From the NCBI GenBank assembly GCA_937897325.1, contig CALCOY010000016.1:62001-126000 (forward strand): 64,000 nt of DNA, in the 5' to 3' direction. A program made the translations under genes and the position numbers. This document shows positions 42,049 through 51,329 of this stretch, one piece after another. The notes under the pieces are model-generated. The model worked only from the letters and a program-made list of their open reading frames with translations, made no database searches and had not been told where the DNA came from. Within the stretch, counting starts at the first letter, position 1. Each line of letters opens with the position of its first letter. The DNA is from an uncultured Shimia sp. Its GTDB lineage: Bacteria > Pseudomonadota > Alphaproteobacteria > Rhodobacterales > Rhodobacteraceae.

Positions 42049-43107
42049 CTAGTTCAGATCGGCCTGGCGTGCCGCGTTGATTTCTTCTTCCGCTGCGGCA
42101 ACGGCTGTGGTCAGCGCATCAAAGATCTCGGGACCGCGCGCCACATTGTCTTTGAACCAGTCGTAGACGGGGGCTGCCGCCTCCGCAAAGGCGGCTTTCT
42201 CGTCGGGTGTCGGAACGTATAGGTCTCCACCGCCGGCAACAAAGTCTTCATAGGCTTGGATCGACTTGCGCTTGGGCGAGGCGAATGTGGCCTGTTGAAG
42301 CGCGTAAAAACCGTCGACAACCACACGCCGCATATCCTCGGGCATGCCCAGGAATGCTTCGTTGTTCATCCACCAAAGCGCGCCCATATAGGCGTGCCCG
42401 TCGAGCGTGATGTATTGCAAACCGGCATCGGGAAACTTCATGCCCATGATGTCCGTAATCCCGTTCTTAGAACCTTCGACCACACCGGTTTGCAGGGAGG
42501 TGAAAAGTTCCGCCCAAGGGATCGGCGTGGGTGCTGCACCAAGGGCTCGGGTCAGTTCCTGAGGCAGATCCGCGACAACCGTGCGGATCTTCAGCCCTTC
42601 CAGATCGGAGGGTGCGGCAACACGGCGCTGCGTGTTTGCAAAGTTGCGCCAGCCGCCGGTATTGCCAATCGTCATCAGCCGGATCGCCCCGCCCGAATCC
42701 TCTAGCGCCATGTCGCGCATCGTTCGGGTGAAATCACCCGAAAGGACGTGTTCGGCGATCCGGTCATCTGCCATGAGATACGGCAGATCGAGGACTTGCA
42801 CGTATGGGAAGATCCCAGATGCGCCGCCCGATGTGGAGATATAGACGTCGATCGATCCGTCAGCCACGCCTTGCAGGCATTCCGCCCCGTTGGAACAAAG
42901 CTGCGTGCCCATAAAGATCTCAACCGCGATGGACCCGTTCGAAGCACTTTCGACGTAATTCTTGAAGACGGTCAGACCGTCATAATCCTCATCTTCGTTG
43001 TTGGAATTGGCCGTGGCGCGGATGGTTAAATCCTGTGCGGCCGCCATCGTGGCACCTCCGAACATTATCCCCACAAGAGCGAGGGATTGAAGGGTTTTTT
43101 TCAGCAT
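42049..43107 (-). CDS. TRAP transporter solute-binding protein, DctP family
   Basis: A 352-residue periplasmic binding protein. Signal peptide MLKKTLQSLALVGIMFGGAT (cleavage near AAA); conserved segments YVESASNGSIAVEIF, AECLQGVADGSIDV and LEGLKIRT, the carboxylate-binding arginine and W-x-N-x-F patterns of the DctP fold are seen. ATG 43107 follows GGGAGGACAAA. It lies downstream of dctM and dctQ and completes a tripartite TRAP transporter. The neighbouring monooxygenase, AKR and flavin reductase suggest an acid that is oxidised after uptake; the ligand is not visible. Confidence 0.92.
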   Translation of the reverse strand: MLKKTLQSLALVGIMFGGATMAAAQDLTIRATANSNNEDEDYDGLTVFKNYVESASNGSIAVEIFMGTQLCSNGAECLQGVADGSIDVYISTSGGASGIFPYVQVLDLPYLMADDRIAEHVLSGDFTRTMRDMALEDSGGAIRLMTIGNTGGWRNFANTQRRVAAPSDLEGLKIRTVVADLPQELTRALGAAPTPIPWAELFTSLQTGVVEGSKNGITDIMGMKFPDAGLQYITLDGHAYMGALWWMNNEAFLGMPEDMRRVVVDGFYALQQATFASPKRKSIQAYEDFVAGGGDLYVPTPDEKAAFAEAAAPVYDWFKDNVARGPEIFDALTTAVAAAEEEINAARQADLN

Positions 43108-43131
43108 TTTGTCCTCCCAAAAAGACGTGGA

Positions 43132-44604
43132 TCAGTTGGCGAACCCCGTGAGACGGGGAATGGTCATGGAGATGGCCGGTACGTAGGTGATCAGGAAAAT
43201 CACCAGGACTTCGACAGCCAGAAACGGTAAGATCGCGCGCGAGATCGTTTCGACCTTTTCACGGCTGACCGAGGCCGCGACAAACAGCACCAGACCCATA
43301 GGCGGCGTTGCCAAGCCTACGGTCAGATTGACTGACATGATGATCGCGAAATGAATCGGATCAACGCCCAGATCGGTGAAAATCGGGCCAAGAATAGGAC
43401 CCAGAATGATGATAGCGGGCCCTGCATCTAGAAACATGCCGACGATGAACAAAAGCAGGTTGATCAGGAACAGCAGGATCAGCGGGTTTTCCGACAGCGT
43501 CAGTATAAAATCTGCCAGGATCTGCGGTGCATAGCTGAGCGAGACCACCGTCTTGAACGCCATCGCAGCACCCACCAGAAGCAGAACGACCGCGCTGACG
43601 ATGCCCGCGCGGCTAAGGATCTCTGGCAAGTCGGTCATGCTGATCGTGCGCAGAACGAAGAAGGCCACAAAAATGGCATAAGCCACAGCCACAGCGGCTG
43701 CCTCGGTCGGCGTGAAGACGCCGCCCAGGATGCCCCCAAGGATCAGGATCGGGGTTTGCAGCGGGACCACGGCGCGTTTGCAGATGGTGCGGAATTCGGG
43801 GCTTATCTGTTTGCGCAAAGCGAGAAGAAGGGCATGCGCGATGGCTACGGTCAGGCCGAAGGTCGCCCATGCCAGCAATGTCGAGCCCGGCGAAAAGGGG
43901 ACCAACGCCCAGATCAGGAGGCCAAGGTTCAACCGAACCAGCAAAAAGGACACCCAGCTTTCGATGGGTTTGAGCTGAACATCTGTGAAGGTGATGCGCC
44001 GTGCAGCGGGCAGATCATAGCGATCTGCCGTGACGCGCACCATGACCATGAGGCCGACGCCCACCAGAATGCCCGGCACAATGCCCGCCAGAAACAGCGC
44101 AGCAACGCTTTCACCCATGACATAGGCATAGATGATCATGATGCCAGAAGGCGGGATGATCGGTCCGATCACCGAACTGGCAGCAGTGATGGCGGCGGCG
44201 AAACGCCGGGAATAGCCCTCTTTCTCCATTGCCGGGATCAGCATGGACCCCAGTGCGGAGGTGTCGGCGACGGCCGATCCTGAAAGGCCAGCAAAGAGGA
44301 TCGAGCTTAGGATGTTCACCTGCGCCAGTCCGCCACGCAGATGTCCCATCAGCGCTTGGCTGAATTCGACAATGCGGATGGTGATGCCACCCTTGTTCAT
44401 CAACTCCCCGGCCAACATGAAGAAGGGAATGGCCATGAGGGGAAAGCTGTCCATCCCATTGTAGACATTTCGATAAAGCAGCGTGATGTCGCGTTCTTGA
44501 CCGCTAAGCCAAAGCAGTATGCCAGGTGCTGCAAGCAGGCTGAAGAAGACCGGCAAGCCGATAAGCAGAAAGATCAGGAAGACGGGCAGGAACCAGATCA
44601 GCAT
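43132..44604 (-). CDS. TRAP transporter large membrane subunit, DctM family
   Basis: A 490-residue protein with 12-13 predicted helices. It starts MLIWFLPVFLIFLLIGLPVF, and has the DctM blocks GGLAQVNILSSILFAGLSGSA, AITAASSVIGPIIPPSGIMI and GGVFTPTEAAAVAVAYAIFV. It is longer than the usual ~430 residues because of extra loop sequence after helix 6 (about 240-290). It ends 24 bases before dctP and abuts the dctQ stop (44605), so QMP are one operon. Confidence 0.92.
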   Translation of the reverse strand: MLIWFLPVFLIFLLIGLPVFFSLLAAPGILLWLSGQERDITLLYRNVYNGMDSFPLMAIPFFMLAGELMNKGGITIRIVEFSQALMGHLRGGLAQVNILSSILFAGLSGSAVADTSALGSMLIPAMEKEGYSRRFAAAITAASSVIGPIIPPSGIMIIYAYVMGESVAALFLAGIVPGILVGVGLMVMVRVTADRYDLPAARRITFTDVQLKPIESWVSFLLVRLNLGLLIWALVPFSPGSTLLAWATFGLTVAIAHALLLALRKQISPEFRTICKRAVVPLQTPILILGGILGGVFTPTEAAAVAVAYAIFVAFFVLRTISMTDLPEILSRAGIVSAVVLLLVGAAMAFKTVVSLSYAPQILADFILTLSENPLILLFLINLLLFIVGMFLDAGPAIIILGPILGPIFTDLGVDPIHFAIIMSVNLTVGLATPPMGLVLFVAASVSREKVETISRAILPFLAVEVLVIFLITYVPAISMTIPRLTGFAN

Positions 44605-45198
44605 CTATTCGGCCCCGCGCAGGTCTTCTGGAAGCGTCAGATCGGGCAAGTCATCCTCGCGCCCGCCAAGGGACGCGATGGCGCGCAAGATGAGTTCGAT
44701 GTTCACGAGGATCAGAAGGGCAACGCCCACCAGAAGCGAAGCCATCATCCAACTGCGGGGCACGCGGAACCACGTGTCAAACGCTGGCGAGGTCGGCAGA
44801 TAAAGAGAGGCGGTCGCGAATTTGCCGCCAAACCCCGTGACCTCGCCCCAACCGATCTGGATCGCGACGACCAGAACCGCGAGGGACACAAGTAAAAGGA
44901 AAAGAGACAATGCTGCCGAGATGATTCGGGGCAAAAGGAACGAGATGACATCAAGTGCCACAAAGCCGCCGCGCCTGAAAGCCGTAGGCGCCATGAGCCC
45001 GGTCATCCAGAGCATGGCAAAGCGCGCGGCCTCATCCGGCCATGGCAGCGCGTTGTTGAACAGATAGCGGGCAACGACCTGGATCAGGATGGCCAGCACC
45101 ATGAGTGCAAGAGCAACAACACCGATACCGCGCCCGATACGCAGCAAAGCGGCGTTAATGCCGCCAATCGGTCTGAGCACCGTGAGAATTGCGCCCAT
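44605..45198 (-). CDS. TRAP transporter small membrane subunit, DctQ family
   Basis: A 197-residue protein with four predicted helices; conserved DctQ segment LPWPDEAARFAMLWMTGLMAPTAFRRG and the following beta-turn. ATG 45198 follows GGGAGG. It abuts dctM directly. It supports correct folding and function of the DctM channel; the pair moves the DctP ligand with a sodium gradient, as known for the family. Confidence 0.88.
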   Translation of the reverse strand: MGAILTVLRPIGGINAALLRIGRGIGVVALALMVLAILIQVVARYLFNNALPWPDEAARFAMLWMTGLMAPTAFRRGGFVALDVISFLLPRIISAALSLFLLLVSLAVLVVAIQIGWGEVTGFGGKFATASLYLPTSPAFDTWFRVPRSWMMASLLVGVALLILVNIELILRAIASLGGREDDLPDLTLPEDLRGAE

Positions 45199-45250
45199 TC
45201 TGGGCCCTCCCTTTGTCCACCCCGGGCGTCTCCTGCGCCCTTGGGCGGTC

Positions 45251-45766
45251 TTAAATCTCCGCCACCTGACCGAACCTGCCAGCGTAGAATGTCAGCGGAT
45301 CGCCATCGCGCATCTCGGTTTGCTGTACCTGGCCCAGAATGATCGCGTGATCGCCCGCATCGTGCACCGCCATCCTGCGGCATTCGAAGCGGGCAAGGCA
45401 ATCTTCAATCAGGGGTGTGCCATCGGCATTCGCGCGAAGCTGCCGATCGCGCAGAGCATAGGCGTCCTTGGCCACGCCGTCGCACAAAGCGCTTTGTTCC
45501 ACGCCAAGGACGTGGATGGCATAGTGATCGGCGACCTCGAAATAGGGGAACCTGCGGGATGTCTTGGCGACGGACCAAAGTACGAGGGCCGGATCAAGCG
45601 AAACGGAGGAAAAGCTGTTCGCAACAATGCCCACTGGACCGTCGGAGCTGGGCGCCGTCACGATTGTGACACCGGTGGCGAAGCGCCCGAAGGCGTTGCG
45701 TAGCAGGCGTTCATTGGCCGGATCGGGGGCGAAGCTGACAGGCAGGTTAGGGCTTTGCATCGTCAT
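45251..45766 (-). CDS. Flavin reductase family protein (FMN-dependent)
   Basis: A 171-residue FMN-binding split-barrel protein, e.g. FRFATGVTIVTA, GIVANSFSSVSLDPALVLWSV and the conserved FAVNVLG-like HAIHVLGVEQSALCDGVAK block. It provides reduced FMN for a partner monooxygenase, and the LLM-type gene two positions upstream is the natural partner. I chose ATG 45766 (GAGGTG five bases upstream), overlapping the AKR stop as TGATG. It is followed by dctQ. Confidence 0.85.
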   Translation of the reverse strand: MTMQSPNLPVSFAPDPANERLLRNAFGRFATGVTIVTAPSSDGPVGIVANSFSSVSLDPALVLWSVAKTSRRFPYFEVADHYAIHVLGVEQSALCDGVAKDAYALRDRQLRANADGTPLIEDCLARFECRRMAVHDAGDHAIILGQVQQTEMRDGDPLTFYAGRFGQVAEI

Positions 45767-46656
45767 CACGGCACCTCATGGCCTAGAGCGGCCTCATAAA
45801 GACGAAACCATGTGGGACGGTCCAGCGTGACCTTTAACGCATCGCTGATCCGTTCAATACGGCTGAGGTTGTTCGTGCCCATCACAGGAATGATTTGTGC
45901 CGGATGGGCGAGAAGAAAAGCGACGGCGACGGCGGCGCGGTCGACGCCATGCGCCCCTGCGATCTCATCCATAACGTCATGCAGCTTATCACTGCCCCCC
46001 ATCAAAACACCCCCGCCCAAGGGCGACCAAGCCATAAGCGGCTGGCGCTGGCGTTGATGAAAGGCGATATCGCCGTTGGTGAATGGACCGATTTCGCCGA
46101 GGCTGATCTCGATCTGGTTGGTCACCAGGGGCGTCCGCATGGCCGATTGGAGCAATTCGACGTCCCACGGGCGGAAGTTTGAAACCCCAACGGCGCGCAC
46201 CTTGCCACTTGTGACAAGGTCATCCAGCGCCGCACCCGTCTCGTGATGATCCATCAAGGGGTCGGGCCGGTGGATCAGCAAAAGATCGATATGGTCTAGG
46301 CGCATCTCGCTCAGGGACGTCTGTACCGATTGTTCGATATGCGCGCGGGTGGTGTCGTAGTATTTCACCGACGCATCAGAATAGCGGCCCATGGGTGCGA
46401 CGATGTCACATTTCGTGACGATCTCCATTTTCGACCGCAGCTTTGGATCGGCGGCAAGCGCTTGGCCCAAAAGCGCCTCGGCCGTGTAGCCACCATATAT
46501 GTCGGCCTGGTCGAAGGTCGTTATGCCCTGTTCAAGACAGGATTTAATCTTGGCTGTGATGTGTTCAACCGATGTATCGCTGTCATCGCCCAGACGCCAC
46601 ATGCCGTAGACGATCTGCGACAATTCAAGCGAGGATCCAAGTTTGATACGCTGCAT
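45766..46656 (-). CDS. Aldo/keto reductase
   Basis: A 296-residue NADPH-dependent (beta/alpha)8-barrel enzyme, of the AKR11/12 YdhF-like type. It has the catalytic set FDQADIYGGY (Asp, Tyr), EIVTKCDI (Lys) and LLIHRPD (His), plus GVSNFRPWDV. The start overlaps the upstream gene's stop (TGATG). In this operon it may reduce the aldehyde made by the monooxygenase. Substrate not predictable. Confidence 0.88.
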   Translation of the reverse strand: MQRIKLGSSLELSQIVYGMWRLGDDSDTSVEHITAKIKSCLEQGITTFDQADIYGGYTAEALLGQALAADPKLRSKMEIVTKCDIVAPMGRYSDASVKYYDTTRAHIEQSVQTSLSEMRLDHIDLLLIHRPDPLMDHHETGAALDDLVTSGKVRAVGVSNFRPWDVELLQSAMRTPLVTNQIEISLGEIGPFTNGDIAFHQRQRQPLMAWSPLGGGVLMGGSDKLHDVMDEIAGAHGVDRAAVAVAFLLAHPAQIIPVMGTNNLSRIERISDALKVTLDRPTWFRLYEAALGHEVP

Positions 46657-47810
46657 CAGATGCGCTCTCCTACCCCGAGGGGTGTCGCTGGGGTGCTTTT
46701 TGGAACCCGGCCATAGGCTTCGGGCAAAGAGCAGGTTGTAAGTGCGGGCAGAACGCGGGCGCCGAAATGCCGCGCCTCGTCAAGATGCGGATAGCCCGAG
46801 AAGATGAAGGCGCGGATGCCCATCTTCTGATATTCCTCGATTTTGCTGAGCACCTGATCGGTCGACCCAACCAATGCCGCGCCGCAGCCCGATCGCGCGC
46901 GGCCCACGCCGGTCCAGAGACTAGGTTCGACATAACCGTACTTGTCCGCCAATTCACGCGCCTTCGCCTGATGGCTGACACCCAAAGATCCGGAATCGAG
47001 GGCTCGCTCGCGGATCAGCTGACCGTACTCGTCGTCGAGCTTCGAAACGATGTGATCAGCATATTCGCGCGCTTCAGACTCAGTGTCGCGGACGATCATA
47101 TGGACGCGCAAACCGTAGTCCAGCGTTCGGCCATAGCGTTCGGCCACTGCGTTCACGTCCTTCATCCGGCCCGCCAATGCATCCTTGGTTTCGGGCCACA
47201 TCAAGTAGACATCGCAATGTTGACCACAGAGTTCGAGCGCGGCGGGCGAGTACCCCCCAAAGTAAAGAAGCGGCCCGCCGGTTTGGTAAGGGCGTGCCGG
47301 GTCTGTCGTCACACCTTCGAACTGATAGACCTCACCCTGGTAGGTGATCTCGTCCCGGGTCCAGGCCTGTTTGAGGATCTCGACCACCTCACGGCTGCGC
47401 CTATAGCGGTAGGTGCTGTCAGCGACCTCACCCGGAAAATCGGACGAGATGATGTTCACCGTCAGCCGCCCTTCGAGCATGTGATCCAGCGTGGCGAGTG
47501 TCCGGGCCAGCATGATCGGCTGCATCTCACCGCAGCGAACAGCAGCCAGCAGGTTGATCGTGCTGGTGATGGGCGCGCAACCAGCGACGAAGGACAGCGT
47601 ATCTTGGCCGACTTGGTAAGAGGACGGACAAAGAACGTTGCGAAATCCTTGACGCTCTGCCTCTTTCACGATTTCAGAACAATGGGCCCAGGATGATCGC
47701 AGCGATCCGTCGGGCACGCCGAGGAATTGATAATCGTCTGAACACAATGCCGAAAACCACGACACTTCAAGTGCATTGAGATCAGGCGATGTGATGGGGA
47801 CAAGCGTCAT
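46656..47810 (-). CDS. LLM-class flavin-dependent monooxygenase (SsuD-like)
   Basis: A 384-residue FMNH2-dependent oxygenase of the bacterial luciferase fold, related to alkanesulfonate monooxygenase (SsuD): GVPDGSLRSSWAHCSEIVKE, QVGQDTLSFVAGCAPITSTI, LDHMLEGRLTVNIISSDFPG, YRYRRSREVVEILKQAWTRD and GYSPAALELCGQHCDVYLMW. ATG 47810. It is the first gene of an operon with the AKR, flavin reductase and TRAP QMP genes, and is divergent from the GntR regulator. Oxidative release of sulfite or a related group from an imported acid is the best guess, by family analogy. Confidence 0.88.
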   Translation of the reverse strand: MTLVPITSPDLNALEVSWFSALCSDDYQFLGVPDGSLRSSWAHCSEIVKEAERQGFRNVLCPSSYQVGQDTLSFVAGCAPITSTINLLAAVRCGEMQPIMLARTLATLDHMLEGRLTVNIISSDFPGEVADSTYRYRRSREVVEILKQAWTRDEITYQGEVYQFEGVTTDPARPYQTGGPLLYFGGYSPAALELCGQHCDVYLMWPETKDALAGRMKDVNAVAERYGRTLDYGLRVHMIVRDTESEAREYADHIVSKLDDEYGQLIRERALDSGSLGVSHQAKARELADKYGYVEPSLWTGVGRARSGCGAALVGSTDQVLSKIEEYQKMGIRAFIFSGYPHLDEARHFGARVLPALTTCSLPEAYGRVPKSTPATPLGVGERI

Positions 47811-47867
47811 GCGGTTTCACAAAACAAAGAGGAGTTTGTGGATTGCGTAACACTGTCTTTTATATAG

Positions 47868-47884
47868 ATCAATGGTGTATCAAT
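47868..47884. promoter_or_regulatory. Direct repeat in the divergent gntR / monooxygenase promoter
   Basis: ATCAAT at 47868-47873 and again at 47879-47884, 11 bases apart. It lies in the AT-rich spacer of the divergent promoters and is a candidate operator of the adjacent GntR regulator; the repeats are direct rather than inverted, so this is weak. Confidence 0.3.
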
Positions 47885-47904
47885 TCTGCTGATGGCCCAT
47901 CACG

Positions 47905-48621
47905 ATGCTGCTGACGCCAAAGCCTCAAAGCCCGCATGCTCTGCCAATCTATGTTCAGATCGCAGAGCTGATCACGCGCAACATCGTTGCCGGTCGGCTG
48001 ATTGACGGGCAGCGTCTGCCGCCTGAACGGGAAATGGCCAGCGATCTGGGGGTTTCAGTGGGCACGCTGCGCAAATCCCTGCAGGCGCTAGCAGAGAAAG
48101 GCCTGCTAGAACGCATCCACGGATCGGGCAACTATGTGCGAGCAGGGGGTGATACCGGGTCGGTCTACGCGATGTTCCGGCTGGAACTGCTGGACGGTGG
48201 CGGATTGCCCAGCGCGGATGTGCTGAACACAGTGTTCATGATGAAACCTGCAGATCTACCAGCCTTCGGCACGTCCGAGGCAGCGACAAGGTTCCGGCGG
48301 ATACGGTATCTCAATGACGTTGTGATCGCGGCCGAGGAAATCTGGCTGGATGGCAATGCGGGCAAGATCGACGAGACGGCGATATCGGAATCACTCTACG
48401 TCACATATCGCGAACAACTGGGCCTCCTGATCAGCCGCGCGCAGGATCGGGTCGGCATCGCGTCTGTCCCATCCTGGGTGCCAGAGGTCTTCAGCCTGCC
48501 ACCCGGAGCGACGTCGGGCTATATCGAAAGGCTGACCTGGAGCGAAGCCGAGGCGCCGATCGAGTTTTCGCGCACGTGGTTCGACGCGGATCGGGCCGTT
48601 TACGTACAGCGCATGAAATAG
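47905..48621 (+). CDS. GntR-family transcriptional regulator (HutC subfamily)
   Basis: A 238-residue regulator. The N-terminal winged helix-turn-helix (about 12-75) has IYVQIAELITRNIVAGRLI, LPPEREMASDLGVSVGTLRK and GSGNYVR; the C-terminal UTRA ligand domain (about 90-235) has RFRRIRYLNDVVIAAEEIWL and the LSRA-like AQDRVGIASVP. It is divergent from the monooxygenase-TRAP operon, whose control it probably provides, and 12 bases upstream of a Gfo/Idh/MocA dehydrogenase gene. The start at 47905 lacks a strong ribosome-binding site, and an alternative start cannot be excluded. Confidence 0.87.
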   Translation: MLLTPKPQSPHALPIYVQIAELITRNIVAGRLIDGQRLPPEREMASDLGVSVGTLRKSLQALAEKGLLERIHGSGNYVRAGGDTGSVYAMFRLELLDGGGLPSADVLNTVFMMKPADLPAFGTSEAATRFRRIRYLNDVVIAAEEIWLDGNAGKIDETAISESLYVTYREQLGLLISRAQDRVGIASVPSWVPEVFSLPPGATSGYIERLTWSEAEAPIEFSRTWFDADRAVYVQRMK

Positions 48622-48633
48622 GACACATATTGA

Positions 48634-49749
48634 ATGGTCAAACCGGTTCGCTACGGCATCATCGGCTGCGGCATGATGGGGCAGGAGCATATCCGCAACA
48701 TCGCGCTGCTGCCCGGGGCAGAGATTGCCGCCATCTTTGATCCTGATTCAGAAATGACCTGCCGATCGAAGGCCTTGGCACCTGAGGCCATGACGTATGA
48801 TCGGATCGAGGCGCTTGTTTCGCACGAGTCGATGGATGCCGTGCTGATTGCGAGCCCGAATTTCTGCCACATAGCGCAATTGGAGCAGATCGCGGCACAG
48901 CGTGCCTTGCCCCTTCTTGTCGAAAAACCTCTGTTTACCGATCCGGCGGATGTGCCTCGATTGGAAGCCCTTAGGGACAACTATCCGGCCCCGATCTGGG
49001 TGGCGATGGAGTATCGCTACATGCCGGTCATCGCGCAATTCCTCGGGCAAGCGCAGGAGGCAACGGGCGGGATCAAAATGCTGTCCCTGCGCGAACACCG
49101 CTTTCCATTCCTTGAGAAAGTCGGCGATTGGAACCGCTTCAATCGCTACACGGGCGGGACATTCGTGGAAAAATGCTGCCATTTCTTCGACCTGATGCGC
49201 CATGCCCTGCGGGCCGAACCGGTGCGGGTCATGGCCTCGGCCGCGCAAGCAGTGAACCATCTGGATGAAAGCTATGCCGACGGCACGCCTGACATCCTCG
49301 ACAACGGTTATGTCATCGTTGATTTCGACACGGGCGCGCGGGCCATGCTGGAACTTTGCATGTTTGCCGAAGGCAGCGCCTATCAGGAAGAAATCTCAGC
49401 CGTGGGGCCAGCTGGCAAGATCGAGGCTTTCGTTCCAGGTCCTGGGCGCTTTTGGCCGGACGCTTTGGGATCCCAACCTGTGGCAAGGCTGGTGACCAGC
49501 CCGCGCGCCCCGCGTGGGCCAAGGACCACCGAAATCCCGGTTGATCCTGCCCTGCTGGAAGCAGGGGATCACAATGGATCGACCTTCTATCAGCACCAGC
49601 GGTTTGCAGCACTAGTCCGAGGCGAAACAAAAACGCCTGAAGTTGGCCTCTTGGATGGGTGGAACGCCGTGGCAATGGGGATTGCGGCGCAGGTGTCCGC
49701 TGAAACCGGCCAGTCCGTTGATCCGCGGAAGTGGATGGCGCGATGTTAG
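48634..49749 (+). CDS. Gfo/Idh/MocA-family NAD(P)-dependent dehydrogenase
   Basis: A 371-residue oxidoreductase. Rossmann motif VRYGIIGCGMMGQEHIRNIAL (residues 5-25), the conserved EKPL motif in LVEKPLFTDPAD (about 100) and the C-terminal domain with GGTFVEKCCHFFDLMRHAL carrying the catalytic-type H-x-x-D layout. Family members oxidise sugars, inositols and related polyols. It is probably co-transcribed with gntR (12-base gap). A role in degrading the compound taken up by the TRAP transporter is inferred from position. Confidence 0.85.
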   Translation: MVKPVRYGIIGCGMMGQEHIRNIALLPGAEIAAIFDPDSEMTCRSKALAPEAMTYDRIEALVSHESMDAVLIASPNFCHIAQLEQIAAQRALPLLVEKPLFTDPADVPRLEALRDNYPAPIWVAMEYRYMPVIAQFLGQAQEATGGIKMLSLREHRFPFLEKVGDWNRFNRYTGGTFVEKCCHFFDLMRHALRAEPVRVMASAAQAVNHLDESYADGTPDILDNGYVIVDFDTGARAMLELCMFAEGSAYQEEISAVGPAGKIEAFVPGPGRFWPDALGSQPVARLVTSPRAPRGPRTTEIPVDPALLEAGDHNGSTFYQHQRFAALVRGETKTPEVGLLDGWNAVAMGIAAQVSAETGQSVDPRKWMARC

Positions 49750-49752
49750 GTC

Positions 49753-50394
49753 CTAACGGGTAAGCACGACATCACCTTGGACATCGAGGTCTTCCTCGAC
49801 CGCGTCTATAAGGTATTTGGCCACACTGGCGCGCGAGATCAGCCCGTTACGCCACGCCTCTGGGTTGCGCAGTACCTTGTAGCTTTCGACGCGCGGACCA
49901 TTGGTGAGGATGACAGGCCGGGCGATCGTCCAGCGCAGATCGCTGTCGATGATCATTTTTTCCTGCCGATCCTTGTCGGCATAGGGCTTTCCAAGAATTG
50001 CCTTATGGCCAATTTTCTCAAGGCTGCTCATTGCAGAACGGCTTCGCCCCGCGCCAAAACCTGTCACGACAACCAACCGGTCGACCCCCGCGTTGGGCAT
50101 TTCGTCCAGCAGGATCTTGGTGGAGTTGGAAAACAGCGTTTCTTCCTCCCACAGCATGGCCAGGCGTTCCTTGATCCCAAGCGCGTAAATCACGGCGCGG
50201 ACGTCCTTAAGTGCGCCCGCCACATCTTCGGGCTTTAGCGCGTCCCCTACGAACGGCTCCAACCCGTCCATCCCTTCAATCTTGGCTGCACCGCGAGCAA
50301 AGGCGCGAACGGGCAGGTTGCGGCTGGCGGCCTCTTCCACCGCCAGCTTGCCGATACCGGAGGTCGCCCCCATGATCAGAATTGGTTGGGTCAT
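49753..50394 (-). CDS. NAD(P)-binding atypical SDR-like protein
   Basis: A 213-residue NAD(P)H-binding Rossmann protein: ILIMGATSGIGKLAVEEAAS (residues 5-24), acidic DVRAVIYALGIKE, and the atypical-SDR core VVVTGFGAGRSRSAMSSLEK without the SDR YxxxK catalytic pair. Such proteins often act as sensors or flavin reductases (BVR-B or NmrA-like). Its stop is 3 bases from the convergent gene's stop. No operon partner is seen. Confidence 0.75.
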   Translation of the reverse strand: MTQPILIMGATSGIGKLAVEEAASRNLPVRAFARGAAKIEGMDGLEPFVGDALKPEDVAGALKDVRAVIYALGIKERLAMLWEEETLFSNSTKILLDEMPNAGVDRLVVVTGFGAGRSRSAMSSLEKIGHKAILGKPYADKDRQEKMIIDSDLRWTIARPVILTNGPRVESYKVLRNPEAWRNGLISRASVAKYLIDAVEEDLDVQGDVVLTR

Positions 50395-50513
50395 TTGCGA
50401 TCCTCAAAACAGCTTCTCTTTGTCTCTCAATCAGATAGGACGGTTCTGGTAGCGCAAAACCGCGACAAAGCGCCTGTCTGGGCAGACCGAAGCGTGCGCC
50501 TAGATTTCTGCCC

Positions 50514-51329
50514 ATGAACGAAAACATGAAATCACCGTTTTGGCGATTGTGGGACTTGGTCCGGGGTATGGTCGATGCGCCCAGAGGCGCCCACCGCATT
50601 GCCGTTGCGGTCGTCTATGGAATAACCTGTCATCTGATTTTTACTGCGGCCGTTCTGGCGATGATCGTGGCTATGTTCTTCGGGATGAGCAAAAGCCTTG
50701 GCGCTGTCCCAGGTCCTTGGTTTTTGATCGCGAATGCCGCGCTGATCCTGCAGTTCCCCCTGACCCATTCACTGCTGTTGTCAAAGCGTGGGCGCAGGGT
50801 GCTGGAAAGGCTCGCACCTGCACCACATGGCAAGACGCTTGCGACGACGACCTATGCCATTATAGCGTCGATCCAGCTTTTGATGCTGTTTGCGCTCTGG
50901 ACACCCAGCGGGATTGTGTGGTGGCGGGCCGAGGGGGTGACCTTCGTCTTTATGTGCGGTCTCTACACGCTGCCCTGGCTGTTGCTGATCAAGGCCAGCT
51001 ATGACGCTGGGGCCGAGGTGCAGTCAGGGGCGTTGGGATGGATGTCGCTGGTGCAGAACATCAGGCCCGTCTTTCCGGACATGCCAACATTTGGTCTTTT
51101 CAGGTTTGTCCGGCAGCCGATCTACCTGGCCTTTGCGCTGACGTTGTGGACCGTGCCTGTCTGGACGCCCGATCAGTTGGTGCTGGCACTGTCCTACACG
51201 GCCTATTGCGTTCTCGCCCCCCGACTGAAAGAACAACGCTTTGCCCAAATGTACGGAAAGCGCTTTGAAACGTACAGGAGCGAGGTGCCCTACATGGTCC
51301 CAAGGCGTAAAGACGGAAACGCGTCATGA
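50514..51329 (+). CDS. NnrU / isoprenylcysteine-methyltransferase-like integral membrane protein
   Basis: A 271-residue polytopic membrane protein with about five helices. The C-terminal part is of the ICMT/PEMT/NnrU type: FGLFRFVRQPIYLAFALTLW followed by a cytoplasmic RL-x-E-R-F and GKRF-x-Y-x-x-VPYMVP. This region also resembles methanethiol S-methyltransferase MddA (ends in xVPMLIP-like sequence), so a membrane SAM-dependent methyltransferase is possible. It is coupled to a UbiG-like methyltransferase gene by ATGA (51326-51329). Whether it has catalysis is unknown. Confidence 0.7.
   Translation: MNENMKSPFWRLWDLVRGMVDAPRGAHRIAVAVVYGITCHLIFTAAVLAMIVAMFFGMSKSLGAVPGPWFLIANAALILQFPLTHSLLLSKRGRRVLERLAPAPHGKTLATTTYAIIASIQLLMLFALWTPSGIVWWRAEGVTFVFMCGLYTLPWLLLIKASYDAGAEVQSGALGWMSLVQNIRPVFPDMPTFGLFRFVRQPIYLAFALTLWTVPVWTPDQLVLALSYTAYCVLAPRLKEQRFAQMYGKRFETYRSEVPYMVPRRKDGNAS

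Noticed and set aside
46767-47696. 309-codon plus-strand frame opposite the LLM monooxygenase
   Set aside because: Shadow frame with no motif; the monooxygenase frame is unambiguous.
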